10,469 bases of DNA from an uncultured Clostridia bacterium (GTDB lineage Bacteria > Bacillota > Clostridia > Christensenellales > UBA1242): assembly GCA_905236445.1 (NCBI GenBank), contig CAJOPQ010000084.1, forward strand, positions 1-10,469, read 5' to 3'. Positions 5,186 to 10,469 of this stretch are shown one piece after another. Positions within the stretch are counted from its first letter, which is position 1. Every line of letters starts with the position of its first letter. Below the pieces are notes generated by a model. The model was not told the origin of the DNA. It did not search any database and was given only the letters and a program-made list of their open reading frames with translations. The translations under genes were made by a program, and so were the position numbers.

Positions 5186-5770
5186 ATGAGAGTAACAAGT
5201 GCAAAATTTATCAAAAGTGTCGCAAAAGGCGATCAAATAATCTTGGACAATAAACCAATAGTTGCGTTTGTAGGAAGAAGTAATGTAGGTAAAAGTTCGC
5301 TTCTTAATTATCTAACCAGTTCGAAAAAGTTGGCAAAAACCAGTAGCACTCCGGGAAGAACAAGATTAATTAATTATTTCCTGATTAATGAAGATATTTA
5401 TTTTGTCGATCTTCCGGGATACGGCTTTGCTAAGGGCAACAAGACAGAGAATTCAAAATGGGACGAATTGATGGATCCGTTCTTTGTCAACAGCAAGAAT
5501 TTGAAATTAGTGTGTGTGTTGATGGATTGCAGAATTAAGCCAACACCTTTGGATTATAATATGCTTACATATCTTAATTATTATCAAATTCCTTACATTG
5601 TTGTTGCGACCAAATGTGACAAATTACCGAAGACTAAGGTAAAACCTGCAATACAGGCAATGGCTAATGAATTAGGACTTGGTGTTGACAATATTTTTGC
5701 AACAAGTTCTAACAATTTGCAGGGAAAAATTGAATTATTAGATAAATTTGACCAATTTGTGGAGAATTAA
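5186..5770 (+). CDS. engB: Ribosome biogenesis GTPase EngB (YsxC/YihA)
   Basis: A 194-residue TrmE-Era-EngA-EngB-family GTPase of normal length, required in B. subtilis for late 50S subunit assembly. Motifs are G1 GRSNVGKSS (30-38), G2 TPGRT (55-59), G3 DLPGYGFAK (75-83, the EngB signature), G4 TKCDK (142-146) and a G5-like SS at 174-175. The N-terminus MRVTSAKF matches the B. subtilis protein's MKVTKSE, so the ATG at 5186 is almost surely right. Yet there is no normal ribosome binding site: the only purine-rich match, AAGG at 5181-5184, is 1 nt from the start. Together with the promoter so close upstream this suggests a leaderless or near-leaderless mRNA. It is the first gene of the packed second run; the following gene starts 1 nt after its stop. 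Confidence 0.97.
   Translation: MRVTSAKFIKSVAKGDQIILDNKPIVAFVGRSNVGKSSLLNYLTSSKKLAKTSSTPGRTRLINYFLINEDIYFVDLPGYGFAKGNKTENSKWDELMDPFFVNSKNLKLVCVLMDCRIKPTPLDYNMLTYLNYYQIPYIVVATKCDKLPKTKVKPAIQAMANELGLGVDNIFATSSNNLQGKIELLDKFDQFVEN
5761..5764 (+). promoter_or_regulatory. Ribosome binding site that sets the first CPBP gene's start
   Basis: GGAG, inside the end of engB, lies 7 nt before GTG at 5772. The alternative TTG at 5748 would extend the protein by eight residues into engB and lacks such a site. Confidence 0.65.
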
Positions 5771-5771
5771 A

Positions 5772-6707
5772 GTGAAAAAAAAATACGGAGTATTCGATTC
5801 CTATAAAACGTACGTAAATATGTTTATTTTTATGGTAATTTTCTATCTTGCATACTATATTATCATTGGATTTGTTAGTCGAGGACTCAATATGACTAAT
5901 GAAGAAATCTCTAGCAGTAAAGTAATTTTTTATATCCAATGTCTTATCAGCCCATTAATGTTTTTTTCGTTATTTTTATGGCAAAATAGAAAAAAACGTT
6001 ATGACACCATCAACATTATAGGCGTGAACAAGAAATTTAACTATAAGCATTTTTTGCTTAGCATTCTTCTAGCGACAATGTGTATTGTGTTTTTTGCGTC
6101 ATTTTGTTCTGTATTTGACAAAGCTTTGGAGTATATTGGATTTAATCCAAATGATGATATAGATAATTCATCGCTAGGGATAATGTTACTTAATTTATTA
6201 TTTTTAAGCGCACTTCCTGCAATATGTGAGGAATTAATTTTTAGGGGAATAATATATAATGGACTTACAGAGAAACATTCCAAATTTGGTGCAGTGTTAA
6301 TATCTGCAACATTGTTTGCTCTTATGCACGGGTCATTACAACAGTTCTTATATCAATTTATAATGGGATTATTCTTAGGTATAATTGTTATGTATACTGG
6401 CAATGTTATCTATTCAATGTTTTTGCATTTTACTAACAACTCTGCAATCATACTAATTGATTATTTTAGCCAATCAACTACAAATTTTACAACATTAGAA
6501 GTGATTGGCTCTGCAGTGCTAGCTATAGCAGGTATAGTTGTTACTTATGTTGTATTCAAAAGAATGTTAGATATCAAAAATCGTGAAGACGGGGTTAATA
6601 ATAGTAATGTCAAATATTCTTTTGAAGAAAAAGAGTATATGTTGATCGGTATATTAATCGCAGTAATTATATGGATTATCACTACTATTAGCGTATTCTT
6701 GAGTTAG
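5772..6707 (+). CDS. CPBP-family (Abi/CaaX-type) intramembrane metalloprotease homologue, first copy
   Basis: A 311-residue polytopic membrane protein with about eight hydrophobic segments (roughly 15-36, 50-70, 93-115, 136-156, 173-190, 193-212, 243-263, 288-309). All three CPBP/Rce1-like glutamyl-protease motifs are intact: EELIFR (153-158, EExxxR), FALMH (182-186, FxxxH) and HFTNN (219-223, HxxxN). These residues form the membrane-embedded active site in Rce1-type enzymes. Bacterial members include proteases involved in bacteriocin self-immunity, protein secretion and regulated proteolysis; the substrate here cannot be told. The C-terminus adds a short hydrophilic loop (265-287) and a last membrane segment. 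The GTG start at 5772 is supported by GGAG at 5761-5764. It lies between engB and a second paralogue. Confidence 0.9.
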   Translation: MKKKYGVFDSYKTYVNMFIFMVIFYLAYYIIIGFVSRGLNMTNEEISSSKVIFYIQCLISPLMFFSLFLWQNRKKRYDTINIIGVNKKFNYKHFLLSILLATMCIVFFASFCSVFDKALEYIGFNPNDDIDNSSLGIMLLNLLFLSALPAICEELIFRGIIYNGLTEKHSKFGAVLISATLFALMHGSLQQFLYQFIMGLFLGIIVMYTGNVIYSMFLHFTNNSAIILIDYFSQSTTNFTTLEVIGSAVLAIAGIVVTYVVFKRMLDIKNREDGVNNSNVKYSFEEKEYMLIGILIAVIIWIITTISVFLS

Positions 6708-6718
6708 GGAGGTAAACA

Positions 6719-7849
6719 ATGGAGTTCGTACAAGAGAAGCCTAATAAATCAGTTTACAAAACATTTTTTATTTATTTTGTAACAATATTGCTGTTTATAG
6801 CAATAAGGATTATTTCTTCTCTTGGCGTGTTCAAAACACTTAGTAACAATGCTGTTGACCTTATTTATACAACTTTAATAGAAGTTGTTTGCTTATTTGT
6901 TTTTCCTATGATTTTGTATTGCTTAATGATCAAAGTTAAGCCAAAGCAAGTGTTCAAAACTTGCAATTTCACCAGATTAAATGCTAGAAGCATAATTATA
7001 AGTGTTGCAATAGGGTGTATAGTCTATTTCATTACAATAATGTTATCAAGTTTTTTCAATGGAATAATACAATTTCTTGGCTATCATCCAGCTAATTCAT
7101 CTTCCAACTCTATAACTACAATTGATTATTTAGTCCAAATTCTAACAACGGCCTTGCTTCCAGCGTTTTGTGAGGAATTTCTTCATAGGGGATTGTTACT
7201 ACAAGGGACAAAACATATTGGTTTTCACAAAGCAATTTTTATATCTGGTATACTTTTTGGGCTTATACATTTGAATATTACTCAAGTGTTCTACGCTGCA
7301 ACACTTGGAATTATAATTGGTTATATTTCTGTTATTTCTAAAAATATTTGGCCTGCAATAATCATACACTTTATGAATAATTTTTTGTCAATCACTAATT
7401 CTTATCTGCTATATAATAACAAAGCCTATGCTAACTTTATTAATACATTTTATTCATGGATAGGCTCGCATGGATTAATTTTTGCAGGGTTATTATCTGC
7501 AATCTTTGTTATAATTATATTAGTGTTGTTATATATTCTTGTTAGTAGATTGTATGCCAATACGCTTATTAGAAAGACAGAAAAGGCAATTAGAGAGGCT
7601 TACACCAAAGATGGAGTTGCGTTGATTGATGGCCCAATATCTATTAAAAATCATGAAATTAGAGAAGCCATTGAATCAACAACTAATCTTAATCTAGACT
7701 TCGATTCAGTAAAAAATCCCATTGAAATATTGATGCCTGTTCAAAAAAATGTCTATTTAATGAATTATAAAGATAAAATATTTATGAAAGCATCTTTTAT
7801 TCTTTGTTCTATAGTAACATTATTTACACTTATATGGGGGTATATGTAA
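6719..7849 (+). CDS. CPBP-family intramembrane metalloprotease homologue, second copy with cytoplasmic insert
   Basis: A 376-residue paralogue of the preceding gene, again with complete motifs: EEFLHR (152-157), FGLIH (180-184) and HFMNN (217-221). Hydrophobic segments lie near 13-35, 46-70, 90-112, 135-155, 170-190, 191-208, 209-230 and 252-279. A soluble region of about 75 residues (281-355), not present at this length in the first copy, contains RKTEKAIREAY and GPISIKNHEIREAIEST and is followed by a final membrane segment (356-374). This region does not resemble a domain I know and could be a substrate- or partner-binding part. AGGGAGG (6706-6712) is a strong ribosome binding site overlapping the previous stop. 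The stop overlaps the rlmH start by one base (TAATG). The divergent sequences argue for an old duplication. Confidence 0.9.
   Translation: MEFVQEKPNKSVYKTFFIYFVTILLFIAIRIISSLGVFKTLSNNAVDLIYTTLIEVVCLFVFPMILYCLMIKVKPKQVFKTCNFTRLNARSIIISVAIGCIVYFITIMLSSFFNGIIQFLGYHPANSSSNSITTIDYLVQILTTALLPAFCEEFLHRGLLLQGTKHIGFHKAIFISGILFGLIHLNITQVFYAATLGIIIGYISVISKNIWPAIIIHFMNNFLSITNSYLLYNNKAYANFINTFYSWIGSHGLIFAGLLSAIFVIIILVLLYILVSRLYANTLIRKTEKAIREAYTKDGVALIDGPISIKNHEIREAIESTTNLNLDFDSVKNPIEILMPVQKNVYLMNYKDKIFMKASFILCSIVTLFTLIWGYM
7836..7840 (+). promoter_or_regulatory. Ribosome binding site that sets the rlmH start
   Basis: GGGGG within the end of the second CPBP gene lies 8 nt before the ATG at 7849. Starting at 7804 instead would add 15 residues encoded inside that gene and absent from RlmH proteins. 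Confidence 0.65.
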
Positions 7850-8319
7850 TGAAAATTAACATATTATGTATAGGAAATATTAAAGAGAAATATTACTCTC
7901 AAGCTTGTGCAGAATATCTCAAGAGATTGTCGAAGTTCCATAATGTTGACGTAATCGAATTGGAAGAAGAGAAGTTGCCAAAGAATGCCAATATGGCAGA
8001 TATTGCAAAAGTAAAGGTCAAAGAAAGTGTAAAATTAGAGAAATATATGAAAGGATATAACATTGTTTTAGACATTAATGGCCAAAATTTTACTAGCACG
8101 GAATTTGCAAACAAGTTAGAGAAAATAACACAAAACAATTTTATTGTCAATTTTATTATTGGTGGAAGTTATGGGCTTAGTGAGGATATAAAGAACAAAG
8201 CCGACATGCTTTTGAGTTTCTCGAAATTTACGTTTCCACACCAATTAATGAGAGTTATATTATTAGAACAAATATATCGCGCAACTACCATTAATAATAA
8301 TATTACTTATCACAAATAA
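7849..8319 (+). CDS. rlmH: 23S rRNA (pseudouridine1915-N3)-methyltransferase RlmH
   Basis: A 156-residue SPOUT-class methyltransferase, normal in length (E. coli 155, B. subtilis 159). RlmH methylates pseudouridine 1915 in helix 69 of 23S rRNA using S-adenosylmethionine, acting on assembled 70S ribosomes as a dimer. The diagnostic blocks are MKINILCIGNIKEKYY at the N-terminus, FIIGGSYGLSEDI (102-114) forming the trefoil-knot cofactor loop, and the C-terminal segment HQLMRVILLEQIYRA (131-145) ending in YHK (154-156). The residues just before YHK read NNNIT, where the family usually has a Gly-x-Pro turn. The ATG is shared by one base with the previous stop, so it is translationally coupled to the CPBP gene. 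Confidence 0.97.
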   Translation: MKINILCIGNIKEKYYSQACAEYLKRLSKFHNVDVIELEEEKLPKNANMADIAKVKVKESVKLEKYMKGYNIVLDINGQNFTSTEFANKLEKITQNNFIVNFIIGGSYGLSEDIKNKADMLLSFSKFTFPHQLMRVILLEQIYRATTINNNITYHK

Positions 8320-8328
8320 GGAGAATAT

Positions 8329-9183
8329 ATGGTCACAGAAACTGTTCAGCAAAAGATAACAACAAGTGCTACTGCATCATTTGCAATAATTATAGTCAAA
8401 GCATACAAAGACATCAAAATCCTCGATCGAACAATTTCTGAATGGTTGACCGATGAGATGCAGAGTATACCGACATTTGTTATTAACAAAGTCAATAATG
8501 ATGCCGACTTAAGACAGCAAATAAACCTGTATTGTAAAAATTTTGATTATTTTATAACCTTATACAATAATACACCTTACATAACAAAAAATTTGATTAT
8601 GCACATTATGGAATATGTCACAGCAAAGAAATCTAATGCATGTAAATTATTCTCAGGTTTTGTTTGCAATAGTAAATATTTTGTATCAAATTCCAACATA
8701 GTGTATGACAACTTCTATATGCAGGCTCAAGATCGTTTCGCAACTATCGATGATACAACAGATATTGAGCGTGCAGAAAAATTTTTTTCAAGCAAAGTAA
8801 TAACAAAACACATTAATGCAGGAGTTAAATTTGACAATCCGAACAGTGTGATTTTATCATCTAATTGCACAATTGGCTATAACACACTAATAATGAATAA
8901 TTGTGTTATTAAGGGCAAATGCACAATTGGTAAAAATGTAATTATTAACAACAATACAACCATATTAGATTCTACAATTGGTGATGGCTCTAGCGTATCC
9001 AATAGCATCGTTAATAAATCTAAGATTGGCTCTAATTCTATAATTAGCCCATATTGTAATATTGAGAAATCTAGAATCGGAGATAATTGTATAATAGGAC
9101 ACTATTGTATTGTTAGAAATACAAGTGTTAAAAAAGGACAAAACATTGCCGAAAGGACAACGTTAATTAAAGAAGGTAAATAG
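8329..9183 (+). CDS. Degenerate, truncated GlmU-like hexapeptide-repeat protein
   Basis: A 284-residue protein; full GlmU is ~455. Residues ~140-282 align with the middle of GlmU: DDTTDIERAEKF matches the end of the uridyltransferase domain, INAGVKFDNP (162-171) matches its aGV.l.DP linker, and repeats with IG every ~18 residues (182, 200, 217, 233, 250, 256) form a left-handed beta helix. It ends near GlmU residue 370, so about 85 residues are missing. By my hand alignment Glu275 replaces the acetyltransferase catalytic His (E. coli His363). The first ~130 residues look like a shrunken nucleotidyltransferase: no GTRM loop, and LYNNTPYIT (78-86) where GlmU has yGDvPLit, losing the metal-binding Asp. 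Both activities are therefore doubtful. The locus (before pth and mfd) is the usual glmU position, with prs missing between. AAGGAGA precedes the start. It may be a pseudoenzyme, scaffold, or acyltransferase of other specificity. Confidence 0.8.
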   Translation: MVTETVQQKITTSATASFAIIIVKAYKDIKILDRTISEWLTDEMQSIPTFVINKVNNDADLRQQINLYCKNFDYFITLYNNTPYITKNLIMHIMEYVTAKKSNACKLFSGFVCNSKYFVSNSNIVYDNFYMQAQDRFATIDDTTDIERAEKFFSSKVITKHINAGVKFDNPNSVILSSNCTIGYNTLIMNNCVIKGKCTIGKNVIINNNTTILDSTIGDGSSVSNSIVNKSKIGSNSIISPYCNIEKSRIGDNCIIGHYCIVRNTSVKKGQNIAERTTLIKEGK

Positions 9184-9185
9184 TA

Positions 9186-9740
9186 ATGATAGTTATAGTT
9201 GGGTTAGGTAATCCTGGCAAAAATTATGATAATACATATCACAATGTGGGGTTTATGGCACTTGATTATTTTGCCAAATTAAACAATTTAAAATTTACAA
9301 AATCTAAATATAAAGCAGAAGTCGCTGAAGGTGTAGTCGCTGGCAAAAAAATAACTTTATTAAAACCTCAGACATACATGAACCTTAGTGGCGATAGTGT
9401 AAGTGCTATAGTTAGACAATTGAAATTACCATTAGATCATCTTTGCGTTGTGTACGATGATATAGACCTTAATGTTGGTGCAGTAAGATTTCGATTAAAT
9501 GGAAGTGCTGGCACACATAATGGAATGAGGGATATTGTGGCAAAATTACAGAGTACTGACTTCGCAAGACTAAGGATAGGAACTGGTCGACCAGACAACA
9601 ATCAAGCGTTATATGACTACGTATTATCCAAAATCTCGGCTGAAAGATTAAGCATTTTTCAAGATTCTTTTGATAAAGTTGCAATAATTTTGCAAGAATT
9701 TATTGAAAAAGATGGAAAAATTGATTCTAAGAGTATATAA
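9186..9740 (+). CDS. pth: Peptidyl-tRNA hydrolase
   Basis: A 184-residue bacterial Pth of normal length. It cleaves the ester bond in peptidyl-tRNAs that drop off the ribosome, recycling tRNA. Family blocks are VGLGNPGKNYDNTYHNVGF (5-23) with Asn9 and the catalytic His19, KPQTYMNLSG (60-69) with Asn66, VVYDDIDL (88-95) with Asp91 positioned to assist the His, and GSAGTHNGMRDI (106-117) with Asn112. All expected active-site residues are present. It starts 2 nt after the previous stop, with AGAAGGT (9171-9177) as ribosome binding site, so it belongs to the same transcription unit. The pth-mfd order that follows is typical of Firmicutes. In B. subtilis the gene is also known as spoVC. Confidence 0.98.
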   Translation: MIVIVGLGNPGKNYDNTYHNVGFMALDYFAKLNNLKFTKSKYKAEVAEGVVAGKKITLLKPQTYMNLSGDSVSAIVRQLKLPLDHLCVVYDDIDLNVGAVRFRLNGSAGTHNGMRDIVAKLQSTDFARLRIGTGRPDNNQALYDYVLSKISAERLSIFQDSFDKVAIILQEFIEKDGKIDSKSI

Positions 9741-9748
9741 TACTAGTT

Positions 9749-10469
9749 ATGCTGAAGAATCTAATAAAACAAAATAGCAATCTAAAATTACTGTTAGATG
9801 CAATAGATAATAATAAAAAAATCAGTTTAATCAATTGTGGTGATGGAGAAATTTGCTCTATAGTTGAAGAGATAACTTCTCCAAAGTTTTTTGTTGTGCC
9901 TAATATTGAGGAGTTGAATAAGTATGTTGAAAAATTTGAGGCTCTTAACTATACTGTGAATTCTTGTGCACATATTCCACAACTTTATCTTTCTGATTAT
10001 TCCAACGAGCAGGACGAATTCCTTAATTTCATTAGCAATCTTAAAAATAATAGTTTTGATATTCATATAGCTACAGTTGATGTTATTTTGCTTAGTATTC
10101 CTAAGGGTATTCTTGCCAATAATAAAGTCATTAATATTAACGTTGATGAAGAAATATCTGTTGATGATCTAATCGAGCAATTGACTGATTTCGGATATAA
10201 CAGATGCGACCAGATCTCCAAAGCTGGAGAATTTTCCATTAAAGGTGAAGTAATAGACATTTTTCTATTTGATGGTAAAGCATATAGATTGTTACTAGAT
10301 TATGATGTTGTCTATAAGATAAAGTGTCTTGATGATGAGTTAATAGATACCCAAGAAGATATATCAGCTCTGTCAATTTCAATCTTCGAATATTTACAAC
10401 CAAATATCGAACTTATTAATAAAACGTTGAAAGGCAACAGCGAGTTGTCTAAATTATTTAGTAACTATA
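9749..10469 (+). CDS. mfd: Transcription-repair coupling factor Mfd, N-terminal part
   Basis: About 240 codons of a gene running off the right edge. Mfd displaces RNA polymerase stalled at DNA lesions and recruits UvrA. The visible part corresponds to the UvrB-homology region: a weakly conserved N-terminus, then LTDFGYNRCDQISKAGEFSI and KGEVIDIF (about residues 144-172). These match the family's GY.R...V..pGqFsvRGgilDIfp block, followed by a strand and acidic turn where Mfd has RIE.FgDEIdsIR. UvrB shares this block; the choice of Mfd rests on the pth-mfd order and the length of sequence ahead of the block. The start at 9749 has no good ribosome binding site, but an in-frame stop at 9728-9730 rules out upstream ATG/GTG/TTG starts. 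The RNA-polymerase-binding and translocase domains lie outside the window. Confidence 0.85.
   Translation, partial: MLKNLIKQNSNLKLLLDAIDNNKKISLINCGDGEICSIVEEITSPKFFVVPNIEELNKYVEKFEALNYTVNSCAHIPQLYLSDYSNEQDEFLNFISNLKNNSFDIHIATVDVILLSIPKGILANNKVININVDEEISVDDLIEQLTDFGYNRCDQISKAGEFSIKGEVIDIFLFDGKAYRLLLDYDVVYKIKCLDDELIDTQEDISALSISIFEYLQPNIELINKTLKGNSELSKLFSNY

Noticed and set aside
5748..5771. TTG at 5748 as the first CPBP start
   Set aside because: It would lie deep inside engB without a ribosome binding site; GTG 5772 with GGAG upstream is better.
7804..7848. ATG at 7804 as the rlmH start
   Set aside because: The extra 15 residues are out-of-frame readings of the CPBP gene's last helix; RlmH proteins begin at the MKINILCIG equivalent (7849).
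5772..7849. Bacteriocin self-immunity locus based on the Abi/CPBP proteins
   Set aside because: No small double-glycine peptide, transporter or two-component system is present nearby; the Cys-rich 70-aa protein lacks a leader and is separated by a terminator.
9827..10260. Minus-strand frames near the right edge
   Set aside because: The + strand frame from 9749 is open to the window end and carries Mfd/UvrB-type motifs, so the minus-strand frames are shadows.
9749..10469. uvrB instead of mfd
   Set aside because: The shared domain block occurs in both, but the position right after pth and the long, weakly conserved N-terminal part ahead of the block favour Mfd. UvrB would show its Walker A motif early, and none is seen.
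1..10469. CRISPR arrays, insertion sequences, phage genes, tRNA/rRNA genes, riboswitches
   Set aside because: No regularly spaced repeats, transposase motifs, tRNA-like folds or recognisable riboswitch cores were seen; intergenic gaps are all under 150 bases.

Overview
The window looks like an ordinary chromosomal stretch from a low-GC, spore-forming Firmicute. An anaerobic, probably uncultured clostridial lineage is my best guess. The reasons are the strong AT bias, AGGAGG-type ribosome binding sites, a SpoVM homologue next to rpe, and gene orders known from Bacilli and Clostridia: rlmN..rsgA-rpe..spoVM on the left and glmU..pth-mfd on the right. Every supported gene is on the + strand. Stop codons are TAA (11) or TAG (3), never TGA. 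I see no phage, IS, CRISPR, tRNA or rRNA signal.

Layout. 1-176 is the 3' end of rlmN. It overlaps rsgA (163-1050), which overlaps rpe (start best placed at 1043, end 1717). A 25-codon spoVM homologue lies at 1773-1850, followed by an RpiB-type isomerase (1867-2295), a putative lipoprotein of unknown function (2352-3044) and a strong terminator (3059-3096). Next come hflX with an extra N-terminal JAMM-like domain (3135-4700), a 124-bp gap holding a GC-rich palindrome, and a 70-aa Cys/Gly/Leu-rich small protein (4825-5037) with a strong terminator (5084-5120). A second tightly packed run follows: engB (5186-5770), two tandem CPBP/Abi intramembrane protease homologues (5772-6707 and 6719-7849), rlmH (7849-8319), a degenerate GlmU-like hexapeptide protein (8329-9183), pth (9186-9740) and the 5' part of mfd (9749 to the right edge).

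How the genes fit together. The main theme is ribosome maturation and translation quality control: RlmN and RlmH modify 23S rRNA, RsgA and EngB are subunit-assembly GTPases, HflX splits stalled ribosomes, and Pth recycles peptidyl-tRNA. Rpe and the RpiB-like protein form a small pentose-phosphate module. SpoVM, and more speculatively the lipoprotein and the Cys-rich protein, suggest a sporulation theme. No wholly new multi-gene system is evident. The items most worth a second look are the JAMM-like domain on HflX, the GlmU relative that seems to have lost both catalytic centres, the duplicated Cys-rich small protein, the active-site change in RpiB, and the possibly leaderless engB.
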